This document shows positions 9,131-19,790 of a stretch of DNA of 64,000 nucleotides, piece after piece. The stretch is from Adiantum capillus-veneris (taxonomy: Eukaryota; Streptophyta; Polypodiopsida; Polypodiales; Pteridaceae): the NCBI GenBank assembly GCA_014529385.2, contig CM043964.1:133398420-133462419 (forward strand), in the 5' to 3' direction. The notes beneath the pieces were generated by a model. It had not been told where the DNA came from. It saw nothing but the letters and a program-made list of their open reading frames with translations, and made no database searches. Positions within the stretch are counted from its first letter, which is position 1. The number at the start of each line of letters is the position of its first letter. The position numbers and the translations under genes were made by a program.

Positions 9131-10316
9131 TGTCACGTGACACATCCCAACCCTATGTGTCTGTGGACAAGCTACACCATAGCACGGTTTCCGTCAAGTC
9201 CATTCAAGTTAGATTAGAAGTGATCTGGCACTTTTGTGAGTCTATTCGTAGACCGTGCATGCCCAGTCACTCAGTGTAGATGCATATCCTCTAGTTGCAC
9301 ATTGCATAAGCATAAGAATTTCCATCAGATTTGATCAAAGTCAGTTTGGGGATTTTTCAAATGACTTTATCCCATTTTTCCCTATTTTGACATTTTTCAC
9401 TTATTTATTACGTGACTTTTGTTGGGTACTCAATAGGGAAAATTGGGTAAGTTAATATATAAGCAAACCCAAGTTAGCACAAATTGGCAGATGAGCAAAG
9501 ACACGGCAAGCTTCCCCAAGCAACAGGTGTCCCACCGTCTCTCAGCAAGACTCCCCGACCCTCAGCCATCAACGTTTTCCATCCTCGCCATGACGAACCT
9601 TTCTCTTGGCGTTTTATCCAGATCAGCCCTTGCCAGCCATCCCTCATCGCCTCGCGTTTTCCCCCCTTCAGCATACCATAGCTAGCGTTTCTGGGATCAC
9701 TAAAGCATCAGCCCCTTGCAGCGTTTTTGCTTCAAGTGTTCTTGCGTTTTTTGTCCACAATAGAAGATCTGCTGCCAGCGTTTTTCTCAGCCCAGGAACA
9801 ACTCAAAAATGCAGCCAAATCAGCAGCTCTACCAGCGTTTTTCTTCACCAATTCAGCTCCTTAAAGGACAGTCAAATTCAGCCCGACAAAACATTCATTT
9901 ACAGCCTTAAGACAGCAGTAGAAACAGCCCATTTCAGCCCCGAACAGTCCATGAAAATCAGCAGATAGAAGATCCCAATTTTCAGCCACGAAGTCGTCGT
10001 CATCGGCATAGTCCCATTGCATCAGTCCATTGCATTCGCATTGTACACCTTTGTGCAATCAAAGATTAGACCACTCTCGCCGACGAGAGTGGGGCCTTCG
10101 GAGGAGGGTTTTACAACCTCTCGGTATCGTATCTTTTCTCTCTCCTTGTCTCAGTCTCATTCACTTGCACGCACAGTATCCAGTCACTTTGTTCATGATC
10201 ATAGCACTCTCCCTAAGACGGAAAGCTCTCTCTTTCCCTAAGAACTAAAATGAACCTTGAGCAATAAGGATCACTAATCTTGAGAAAATATAACATTCAT
10301 TCCGTTGCACCTTACA
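9131..10316 (+). repeat. 3' LTR of element A
   Basis: 1186 bp, TGTCACGTGACA to CTTACA, followed by the target-site duplication CTTTG (10317-10321). It contains the TATA box (9456-9463) and hairpin (10071-10092). It is the full-length version of the LTR and shows what the 5' copy has lost. Confidence 0.94.
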
Positions 10317-11166
10317 CTTTGTGTTCCTTAAGACCATTTGGTGCCATGAAGATGGAAAGGTTCATGCACCACAAATATGCTTCAAGCACACAATAAAACT
10401 TGGCTTGGCCTCAATCCCAAGACCTCAAACACCTTCAAAGGTGGAGAGAGCTAGCGGGGACTCGGGAGTGACGATGGTGAAGAAGGAGTATTCTTATGAG
10501 AAATAAGTATTCCTCTTACATTAATTCACTCATAGAGCATAGCACGGCTTAGTAATGGAGATGGAGAAGAAGATGAGCATGCTTGGAGCTTGGTACTTGC
10601 TTGATTTGCATTCCATGGTCAAGTGTTGTTGGTGTAGGCATCTCCACTTCTCCCGCACATGAGAAGGAGACTCTCACCTCGTGAATATGCTTATGTGAGG
10701 TGCAATCATTGATTTTCCAAGAATACATTAGCTTGAAGGTTATTGGTCCATTATAATAGGGGCTAGCCAATGAATGTATTTCTTCATATCAAGCAAGAGG
10801 GTTAGTCTTGTGACAAGTGTCTTTTATTCCCTCTTTGAAAAGAGAGCTTAATTCTTTAATTAAATGAAGCTAAATTTTTATTGGCTCTCAAGGAAGGCTA
10901 GCCAATAGGATTTAAGCTTGCTCATGGGTTGCTTAATTCTCATTGGTCCCCTTGGTAGATTGTCCAATAGGATCTAAGCTAGCTCATGTAGGTCTCAATT
11001 ATTATTGGTTCTCTTTTTGGGCTATCCAATGAGGTTTAAGCTTTCTTTCATAAATCTTAATTCTCATTGGTCCTTCATATTGACTACCCAATGGGATTCA
11101 TGCTTAATTGTGCGCAGCTAGGAGCACGACATGTGTCCTTTATGCCTTAAGTGAAAAGGTGAGCTC

Positions 11167-11204
<38 letters not shown>

Positions 11205-11218
11205 ATTAGGGCATCACA
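10317..11218 (-). repeat. Element B LTR, 5' (U3-side) portion, with GT microsatellite
   Basis: This is the continuation of the LTR broken at 1806. Reverse complement motifs CCACCTTTGAAGGTGTTTGAGG and GATTGAGGC match the element E LTR near 47090. The likely outer end is TGTGATGCCC on the minus strand at 11218. A (GT)n run lies at about 11169-11201. Together with 1525-1806 this gives an LTR of about 1.2 kb. The far-side target duplication cannot be checked because the partner LTR is outside the window. Confidence 0.7.
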
Positions 11219-13064
11219 GCAGGCAAAAACATCCAGATACAAGCCTTGCTCATGCATACCAGTGCATGTGCAACACCATGTGGTCGATCATCGCACCGTT
11301 CTCCTAATTTCTTTGGATTAAAGGATTTATTTGTGAATATAAATTAGCATGAGTGAGACTCCACCTCCGACGGAGAGGTGGAAAAAACAAAGAGAAGTTA
11401 TTTAAATCCACATGCACATGTATGGTGGTATATGAGCAAAGGTAACATGGACAGAAGCAAGCGAGGCACAAACCTGGAGAAAATGTGTATCACGTCATCA
11501 AGATTGTTAGAGGTAGCAAGATGAGAAATGGATGGGCATAGCTTTATTTATAATATGTTCAGATGCTTGATCGATCAAGAAGCAAGAAGGGGGGATTAGG
11601 TTATCATTGGACACAACTTTAGGGAGTCCGTGTCCTCCTCCATGTAGAGCCCCATGGAGCTGTTGTCACAGGAGAGTTGTTATATAGTGCTTCATAATAG
11701 ACCCACAAAACCAAAATGCAAGCCTTGCACCATAGTACTATCATTATGCAAGAGGTTAGTGGTGGCCACCCTTCCTTATTTGTGTTGGACTCCAATAGAA
11801 AGTATTCATCATCTCCTTCTATGTCTTTGATCTAGCAAGTTGGTAAGTCGCCCCTTCCTTGGCCAATTGGATATATGTGCAGGAGTTGGCCTCAAACACC
11901 TTGGTGTCAATATAGAAAACCACACTAACATCAACGAGGGAAAGGGACGTGACATCAATGCACTGGTACAAAAGAGGAGCCTTGTGTTTTTGAACCCAAA
12001 ATATGACGGGTAACCTCCACCCTGTGGAATGAAGAATCATTTGGTATCTTTTTAGCACTAAATGTAGATTGGACTCAATCTTATATCTTTAGCTAGCATG
12101 GTAGTCGTAGATCTATCCACATTGCCCTAGTTGATTGGTTGCTCTCCATCTACCAACATATATAATAAGTTGTTGCGCCTTATGTGCTCGAATTGCCGTG
12201 CTCATGGAAAAGCTTGCCGGTTGGGGATGCCTCTTTGTCGTACGAAGGTACACATAATATTTAGTCCACTTACACATAAAAACAATAAGGACATTTAGAC
12301 TACCCTAATTTTCACACAATTTTAAAGAAAAATTTTAATGCTTTTGCTACCAGTGACGTGTTGTGTCAATTGCATGCATGCACCATCCACGGGACTCGGG
12401 TCTTAGAGGAGCTGAGTTGCCCCAGGGACAGTGGGTTTAGTGTGAGCGTAAACCTCAGCACCAGATCGCACTACTTTCGTGATTAGGAGTCATCGCAAAC
12501 ATAGCAGAAAATATTGACCGGCTTTCCTTTCCTGATTGGCTACACTTTTCCTACGATTAAGGAGAGAACCCGCTCAGCTGGAAAATAGCTTAACCCCTCC
12601 ATTTCTCCCAGTGCTAGCAACGTTAGATTTCTCTTTCAATTTTTAAGGCTGAGCTTTCGGTCTTTCTCGTTTTAGGCAAGGCACTCCCCCCCCTCACCCT
12701 GCTTTTCCCGGGTGCGACTCTGCTCTTAGACGTGTGTCATACTGGGCAGGCAAATGCTGGCCATGCTGAGGTGGCGGGCTCTCATTTGCGAAGGAAAAAC
12801 GAAAAGATGGCCTGCAACTACAAATGGGGGGCAAGAGAGCCCGGCCAACTTGTGAGGGAAGCAGCCAACTGCAAAAAGTACAAGCACGAAAGTACTTTAG
12901 AGAACTCGAGCCCTCCTCATCAGCCTAATTTGCGAACGGTCTACCACTTGGCTTTAGCTGGTTTGCTGGAAAACGTGGGCGCGGGAAAAATCATAACCCA
13001 ATGTGACTGCGTTTGCCTGGCCACATTCCAAAAAGTGGTGTGGCCACCCGCCCCAGTGTGACCT
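11219..13064. other. Stretch without a recognised gene
   Basis: No long open frame with recognisable protein similarity and no LTR or TIR pair was seen. A short inverted repeat CCACCTCCGACGGAGAGGTGG lies near 11361. The part from about 12380 is more GC-rich than the flanks. Confidence 0.5.
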
Positions 13065-13388
13065 GGCCTTAGGGTGCTTACACACCGACTGTCCAACCTT
13101 GGGCAGCCTGACGTGGATGCCATGTGTCGTTGTGTGTTTGGTTGCGCATAAAAAGGAGCGCCCAACTTTAAGGGCAGCCAAGACCCCCTGTCCAGGTTTT
13201 GGCGGGGGTTGAACCATAGAAAACGACATCCAACGGCAAGGCCTCAACCAAGAGGACACGGCTACACATTGCTAGCTAAGCTTGATACTTAAATTATACA
13301 TTTGTCTTGAGCAACGTGTGTGTAAAGCATACCCGCCCATCGCGAGAATTTGATGGGCAAGTTGACGGCTGTGTGTAACAGGCCTTAG
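13065..13388. mobile_element. Candidate MITE (hAT-like, 8-bp direct repeats)
   Basis: The 8-bp repeat GGCCTTAG at 13065-13072 and 13381-13388 flanks about 308 bp. The ends form imperfect terminal inverted repeats: GGTGCTTACACACCGACTG on the left, and on the right, reverse-complemented, TGTTACACACAGCCGTCAAC, offset by three bases. An 8-bp duplication suits the hAT superfamily. There is no coding capacity. Confidence 0.45.
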
Positions 13389-13555
13389 TTACCAATAACG
13401 GACTAGTTCTGTTTTGAAATTTGAATGTTCATTGTTTATGTTCTCGCCACGGTGATCAGAGAGATGCTCCACTGACGTTGAGCAGAGAGCGCGCGTAGCT
13501 TCCAAGGTCTACTTACCAGCTACCGCTGCTTTGAGTACCGAGCTTGCTGTGGATG

Positions 13556-14288
13556 ATGGACGATTGCGAGGCACCTCCTGAGGCAGATCGCCGTTCTGAT
13601 CCTAGCTTACCGCAAGGCGGCCTGTCACAAGGCCCTCCTCCCGATCAGGCTGATCCTTAGCCGCAAGGACTTCCTCCCGATCAGGCTGATGACCTTCAGG
13701 CTGATCAGGGAGATCAATGCAACAATGTGCTGCTGTACTGGATGAGAAAGCACAGTGTCGGCGTACAACGAAATCCTCGCAGGCCTAAAAAGGAAGCAGA
13801 TAAAGCGACGCTATACATTGAAGAAGAAGTTTCGGACAATGATTTAGACCGCCGAGTCGTTGACGTTGACGAAATACTGGTCCAAGCTTTCAAAAGTCAA
13901 GCAGCTGAGTTCGAACACGGCCAAGCGGTTGAACAAGAAGCAGCTGGTAAATCTCTCAGTACTTCTATCTGATCTTTTGCTCTCTCTTCTAGAACTCTTG
14001 TTGCTTAACGATTGCATGCAGGCCACGGATCCATTCGTCTGTCATGATCTCCTCGAAGCGCCCGTTTCCAAGGTGCGGTTGCAGAATATTTTCCCTGAGG
14101 AGATGGCCGAGCCAGAAACAAGAAAGACTAGCTTGGTGGACTACTCCTCTAGTGAAGAAGACATTAATGGCGATGTAGAGAAGAGTAGGAAGCCCTTGGA
14201 GAAACTGGTTGATTATAGTTCTACCAGTGAAGAAGATCAGAAGGGCACATCTCTAGCTACGAGAAATAGCTATAAGAATTGCTTGTAG
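13556..14288 (+). pseudogene. Unrecognised acidic protein gene, left copy (nonsense codon)
   Basis: The frame starts with ATG at 13556 (MDDCEAPPEADRRSD) and passes Gln/Pro/Asp repeats around PPPDQAD. It meets a TAG near 13660, where the right copy has CAG. It goes on through LYWMRKHSVGVQRNPRRPKK (a basic patch) and EEEVSDNDLDRRVVDVDEIL. A putative short intron 13947-13992 (GT...TTCTAG) joins it in frame to ELLLLNDCMQATDPFV. Near the end an acidic repeat LVDYSSSEEDI / LVDYSSTSEEDQ appears, and the frame ends at 14286-14288. No known domain is recognised. The basic patch and acidic Ser/Glu repeats suggest a nuclear protein, which is inference. Confidence 0.5.
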
Positions 14289-14367
14289 TTTTAAGTGAAC
14301 CAATTTTTTTCTGAGTGAAGTGTTGATTACAGTTCTACCTGAAGAAGATGAGAAGGGCGCTTGTGGG

Positions 14368-14700
14368 AGATGATATGTGCAGTATGGTAACACAAGCTGC
14401 AGATCAGTGCGAGTCATATCTATGCAGCATCTGAGGTTGATCCCTTTTTTGCTATAGTTTAGTTGAAAACAGAGACTTCAGAAGCTTGGATTCTGAGCAG
14501 GGACACTTGGTTCTTCGCTTTGTTGATCTACAAGAATTTTATAACCGGCACATGCTCCTCTTTGTCCTAGTCACATCTTTGGCTAGCAAGCCAGCAACTA
14601 GGCTGTGTAAAATGTTATGGAGATTGGCGAACTAAGTGCTTGTCCAATGTCAGTGTTTCCTTGAGAGAAACACAACTAACGAGATTTGTATTAATATAAT
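14368..14700. other. Spacer of the inverted repeat
   Basis: Unique sequence between the arms. No open frame or known element is visible. It would form the loop of a hairpin transcript. Confidence 0.6.
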
Positions 14701-14781
14701 CTCCAACAAGTGCCCTTCTCATCTTCTTCAAGTAGAACTGTAATCAACACTTCACTCAGAAAAAAATTGGTTCACTTAAAA

Positions 14782-15506
14782 CTACAAGCAATTCTCATAG
14801 CTATTTCTCGTAGCTAGAGTTGCGCCCCTTCTGACTGGTAGAACTATATTCAACCAGTTTCTGCAAGGGCTTCCTCCTCTTCTCTGCATCGCCATTAATG
14901 TCTTCTTCACTAGAGGAGTAGTCCACCAAGCTAGCCTTTCTTGTTTCTGGCTCGGCCAGCTCCTTAGGGGAAATATTCTGCAACCGCACCTTGGAAACGG
15001 GCGCTTCGAGGAGATCATGACAGACGAACGGATCCGTGGCCTGCATGCAATCATTAAGCAACAAGAGTTCTAGAAGAGAGAGCAAAAGATCAGATAGAAG
15101 TACTGAGAGATTTACCAGCTGCTTCTTGTTCAGCCGCTTGGCCGTGTTCGAACTCAGCTGCTTGACTTTTGAAAGCTTGGACCAGTATTTCATCAACGTC
15201 GACAACTCGGCGGTCTGAATCATTGTCCGAAACTTCTTCTTCAATGTACAGCGTCGCTTTATCTGCTTCCTTTTTAGGCCTGCGAGGATTTCGTTGTACG
15301 CCGACACTGTGCTTTCTCATCCAGTACAGCAGCACATTGTTGCATTGATCTCCTTGATCGGCCTGAAGGTCATCAACCTGATCGGGAGGAAGTCCTTGCG
15401 GCTGAGGATCAGTCTGATCAGGAGGAGGGCCTTGCGACAGGCCCCTTGCGGTAAGCCAGGATCAGAACGGCGATCCGCCTTAGGATCCGCCTCGGGAGCA
15501 CCAGAA
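14782..15506 (-). pseudogene. Unrecognised acidic protein gene, right copy (frameshifted)
   Basis: Inverted duplicate of the left copy. It has CAG where the left copy has the early TAG, but one base is missing in the run matching CAAGGCGGCC. This shifts the N-terminal frame, and the left copy's ATG lies outside the duplicated part. The central frame, the putative intron and the DYSSSEED repeats are kept. A short deletion in the last repeat changes the C-terminal frame. The two copies converge tail to tail. Confidence 0.5.
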
Positions 15507-17626
15507 GTTTTAGACCAAGTTCTAATGAAGAGAAAGATATTGATAAAATCTTCTAGGTAAGAACTCCTAGTTTAACACGTGATGAAGCTGGTCGTATTAT
15601 TTTGTTGGTTTGTAACAAAGAAAATGAAATTCACAAGCTTTGATGTTAAGTGTGAAAAAATTAAATCATTCGAAACTAAGTTTCTCCAGAAGTGAAATAA
15701 TTTCACACGGTGAGAAAACAATTTTTATGAGGTGATGTTATAACAAAAGAATGCTAACATTTTGTGGTTGGAAAAAATTAAATCATAAGAAAGTGCACGT
15801 TCTTACTAATCTTCACAACTTAGAAATGTGAAGTTTCCACAATTGTACCAACATATGATAGCAACGTTTTGAAGCTAGTAAACTCATTAAGAAGTTCACT
15901 TTTATCAAGATACAATTGTCAAGCTGTAATTCTATCTTTGTTGTTTTGAACATTACGTGAAGTCCAATAATACAAAAATTTGAAATTTTGATTAATTTTT
16001 ACCTAACATATCACATATCTGATGTCAAATATACACGAAAGTGGTTATGAGTCGTAATTGCCCAACCACCACCATTTCACATAAGGCTACTGAGCGACAA
16101 GTCGAAAAAGTCCACAACATGCAAACGAACCCGGGACAGGCTTTTAAGGATAGAGTCACGTATCCTTGAACAACGATGCAGGGCCACCCATAAATGCCAC
16201 TAAGAGGAAGGGAGTTTCCACCATCCCCCTTCCCCTTCACGGGCGCCACCAAACCGCAAACCCTTGACCTCTGCTGCAACCAAGAGGGCCTAGGAGGGAT
16301 GGCCTCCACCTGATCCAAAAGCAAAGGGGGAGGGCACATATGGGTTTGCGCATGCCAAGTCGAAGTTGTTGTACCCTCATCCTCGAGGGAAACCCGACTC
16401 TATTGAGAAAAAGCCCATCAAACAACGCCTCCCCATCAGCTCGACCTGCCCGAGGACCTACCACTTCACTACCCTACTGTAGGTCGCCCAAGGCCTCCCT
16501 GCATGTGCATGGACCTCACAAACCGCAAAGAAGAAATAGAAGAGCTCCCTGGCAAAACCCTAAGTTTTTAAGCTTTGTAAGTGAACTTTTATCATGGGAA
16601 GATTTTCATTAGTGACAAAATATACCATTTTGATATTGTATAAAAGTACTAAAACGATTGGACATGTTTTCGTAATTAATCGGATTAAACTAAATTGTTA
16701 TCAATTAAATCGTTATAAACCAAACAATTAGCCTTTCATATGAGAAATTGTAGATTTTGTTGTATAATTTGGTTTTAATTTTTCTCACCGCTTCAATAAA
16801 ATATTGGAAAGGGTTATATTAGGAGCACGAACAAAATCACTAGTCTTTTCCAAAAAAAAAAAAAAAAAGTAATCACATCAATAGAGTTAACCTTGTATGT
16901 CAATGCAATCTCCATGAGTTGAAAGAATACCCAAACATTCATATCTTGAGCATCAAAGAAACAAACGGAGCACTTGATAGCTCATGAGAAACCTCAAAAA
17001 ATAACCACATCATCTTTGAATATGCTCAAAATCACATCCACACTTAAGTATGCGCAAAATTGATGCGAAAAGGGAGTTGTCACGACATGACTCCACAAAG
17101 AGGAAGGCATCACAATTCTATTTTTGCACAATCTTGATCAAGGTAGTTTAATAACTTGTGGCACATGCGGGGCATGTACTAGTACTAAAAGATGACAAGT
17201 TAATTCCTTCTCATATAAGTGATATATCCAATATCTTGAATTTTCAAACAATTGTGCAAAGATTAATTTAATACAAACACATGAACAACATGAGGTTATC
17301 TTATAAGAAAACATTAGCCTTTCACATAAAATAATCCTAATAAAGTACTTGGATTTCAAGAACTGTCGGTGCTAAAAAAAAACCTAGGTTTCATCTAATT
17401 ACACCCTAAAATTTTTGAGATTTAAAGTAAATTTTAAATTTGAAGGTGAGAAAACCTACAAACGTTAGAGAAATTTAGTGTAAAAACCTTCAAAAAATAG
17501 TCAACTTATCTCCAATATTTCTCATTTGTAGGTTTGCAAGGTTTTGAGAAAAAAAAAATTGAGCACTACGAACTACATGTAAATCCAATTAAGTACAAGA
17601 AATGGTTGAAGTTACTAACGTTTTAC
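15507..17626. other. AT-rich stretch without a recognised gene
   Basis: Intergenic or intronic sequence. An A-run of 17 lies at 16852-16868. A more GC-rich island around 16040-16560 holds small open frames, but none resembles a known protein. Confidence 0.5.
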
Positions 17627-17702
17627 CTATGTAGAAAGCCGCATCACTAATGCGATCCTTCCATATGATAAACTTGACCGGATATTTTACAAATTTTGAC
17701 TT
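17627..17702 (-). other. Possible host exon (unassigned)
   Basis: On the minus strand a 76-bp segment lies between ATCTAG (acceptor-like) and TAG|GTAAAA (donor-like). It reads KFVKYPVKFIIWKDRISDAA with no stop, inside otherwise AT-rich sequence. The protein is not recognised. It may belong to a host gene whose introns hold the surrounding repeats. Support is limited to splice-like borders and codon plausibility. Confidence 0.25.
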
Positions 17703-17960
17703 CTAGATCTTCCATCATTTGAGTGTACTTGAGCGAGTACCTTATCCAAATCTAGAAGGCAAGGACCAATTAAGTAAACAAAATGACACTTTTTTTTAGC
17801 AAGTAGATACTTTGATATCAATATCTCCCACTGCTTGCATCTTTACACTATGTTAGTCACATAATATTGACAATTGTCTTCTGTAAAAGACAAATTTCAC
17901 AACGAAACTTGGAAAAAAAATAAACTAAACTTTAATCTTTTTTAAGAGTACATGCCTTTA

Positions 17961-18038
17961 AGAGCAATCTAACAACCACAAAGATCAAGTGAAAAGATAA
18001 GAGCAATCTAACAACCACAAAGATCAAGTGAAAAGATA
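17961..18038 (+). repeat. 39-bp tandem duplication
   Basis: Two perfect head-to-tail copies of a 39-bp unit beginning AGAGCAATCTAACAACCACA (17961-17999 and 18000-18038). The perfect identity suggests a recent slippage or duplication event. Confidence 0.9.
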
Positions 18039-18732
18039 AGATCTTGGACATTAACACTTCATTTTAAACCAAAACCATACATAGATTAATAGTTCTCATA
18101 TGGCTTAGAATTGTATACACAAAGGGAAGTATAAACCAAAATACAAATAGACCTTGCAATTAGTACTTTTGTGACAAAAACAACTCATCAACAAGCGAAG
18201 TCTTATTAAAGTTGTTCACTTGACTACTATGAGTATCATTCACTATCATGCAAGATGCATGAGTTTGAGATGGCAATAGTGATAAAGACAATAGTTATGT
18301 ACACATACAAACATACCTTTAAAAACTTTAATAATTTACTTAGTCATAATATAGTGCCTCAAAACAAGAAATGCTTGTACAAAAGCATAACCTCAACCCA
18401 TGGCCAAGAAACTTGATCTAACTATCTCAATTACAAATCTACAAAAACAAAGCAAACGTTAAGCCAAAAACTATTGTATAGAAATTATGAGTTTAAAATT
18501 TAAACTACATTAAACTCACAAAAATGCAAAAGGTTGCATATTACAAGAACTCGTGAAAAGAGAGTGACCACATACCATCACCACATCCAGAATAAAGATT
18601 CAACCACATGCTAAACAAATATTTCATATCCAAAACTATGATACTTCAAAGTGTCAATCTGTAATATAGGCAACGTACCATGACTGCAACCAAACTCTAT
18701 ACAAGAATCAAAGATATCTGCTTAAAATCGAG

Positions 18733-18740
<8 letters not shown>

Positions 18741-18783
<43 letters not shown>

Positions 18784-18800
18784 CACACACACACACACAT
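18741..18800 (+). repeat. (CT)n then (CA)n microsatellite
   Basis: About 20 CT units followed directly by about 8 CA units. Confidence 0.97.
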
Positions 18801-18819
18801 GCATGCGTGCATACATACA

Positions 18820-19065
18820 CATACACAACGTGTCACAAGAGTATCTATGCAACCATTGTACACTCATGTCTTTTATACACATGCATGTGCGCGTATGCAT
18901 ACACATACACAAAGTGTCACAAGAGTATCTATACAACCATTGTACACTCATGTCCTTTACACACATGTACGTGTCTACATACACATACACATACACATAC
19001 ACAGACACAAAGTATCACAAGAGTATCTATATAGCTATTGTACCCTCATGTCCTTTACACACACG
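18820..19065 (+). repeat. Minisatellite, three copies of about 85-95 bp
   Basis: Three imperfect copies share GTATCACAAGAGTATCTAT-type sequence, then ATTGTACACTCATGTC and a CA-rich tail. The copies start near 18832, 18917 and 19009. Length differences come from the variable CA-rich part. Confidence 0.85.
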
Positions 19066-19352
19066 AACGTGCGTGCACACACACACACACACAGAGTAAA
19101 CTTACCATTGTAGCTACAAACAAAATGATACATCCTAAATGAGGATGAAAAAAGGTGCAGGTCTATACTTAGATACGAAGGATGCAAAGACACCAGCAAC
19201 AGGATATCTAGAATGCTAATGGATAACCTTCAAATACTCTGTAAAAAGCTACATGCAAGAGCACAACAACAAGAGAGGATTCCCAAAGACACAAATTGAA
19301 TTCAAACTACAGTAGCAAACATCAATAACTAGGAAATACTAGTATAGCTCAC

Positions 19353-19423
19353 CATTTGAAAGGGTCGATTTTGCAATGTCTCATTGGCATCCATCGAGTA
19401 CTTCATTGCATTCTCATATTGTC
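19353..19423 (-). other. Possible host exon (unassigned)
   Basis: On the minus strand a 71-bp segment lies between an acceptor-like TTGACAG| and a donor-like |GTGAGC. It is open in one frame (QYENAMKYSMDANETLQNRP). The pattern of Ala, Tyr and Leu is reminiscent of one TPR helix pair, but this is too short to claim. It lies just beyond the 3' end of the transposase pseudogene and in the same orientation. Confidence 0.3.
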
Positions 19424-19790
19424 CTGTCAACAAGGAAAAAGACCAAAATAATTTAAAAACCATAAAGAAATTACATGTGTTTCATTACAAGCTCTCATGT
19501 AATAAAACAAGTTAGCCTAAACCAATCTAACTTTTCTTATGAACCTTGTATTCCAACCAATATAAAACCATAATCAATCCACAAACTTGACTAGACATAT
19601 AAACAAGTTATATTTTCATGTATGAAAACTAAGCTATAAGAACATTTTTTCATTAGGAAAATAAGTTTGTCTTACCACATTTAAGCATCCTTAAATCTAT
19701 ACCGAATTGCTTTACAAATTGTACCGTTAATCCCTTCAATATCAACTGATACTAATGGAATCCAGCCTGACAAAACCTTTAAGCACAGAT

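Larger units (their letters stand above)
1807..10316 (+). mobile_element. Ty3/gypsy chromovirus A, complete with LTRs and 5-bp TSD
   Basis: An 8510-bp plus-strand LTR retrotransposon. It is bounded by TGTCAC...CTTACA LTRs (1807-2560 and 9131-10316) and flanked by a perfect target-site duplication CTTTG (1802-1806 and 10317-10321). The order is LTR, primer-binding site, leader, gag, protease, reverse transcriptase, RNase H, integrase, chromodomain, polypurine tract, LTR. The Pro-RT-RH-IN order and the chromodomain place it among chromoviruses. It inserted into the LTR of element B. A solo LTR of its own family sits in its protease. It cannot be autonomous: gag and pol carry stops and frameshifts, and two catalytic residues are lost. 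Confidence 0.95.
13556..15506. repeat. Large inverted repeat, arms of about 800 bp
   Basis: The left arm (about 13561-14367) and right arm (about 14701-15506) are reverse complements with scattered substitutions and a few small indels. They are separated by a unique spacer of about 333 bp (14368-14700). Both arms keep the same exon, intron and exon of an unrecognised gene, so the duplication is genomic and not a retrocopy. No target duplication or transposon terminus was found at the outer ends. Transcription through both arms would give a long double-stranded RNA. Confidence 0.88.

Noticed and set aside
12732-13259. Open frames of 75-110 codons on both strands
   Set aside because: They overlap each other and the MITE candidate and show no domain.
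13947-14021. Alternative 75-bp intron ending at GCATGCAG
   Set aside because: It leads to a stop within about ten codons, whereas ending at TTCTAG (13992) joins the conserved downstream frame.
16025-16612. Opposed small open frames in a GC-richer island
   Set aside because: Frames on both strands are equally open and neither resembles a protein. Base composition explains them.
18820-19065. Spaced repeats that might suggest a CRISPR array
   Set aside because: The units are long, diverged and CA-rich with no regular spacers, and all other evidence is eukaryotic. It is a minisatellite.
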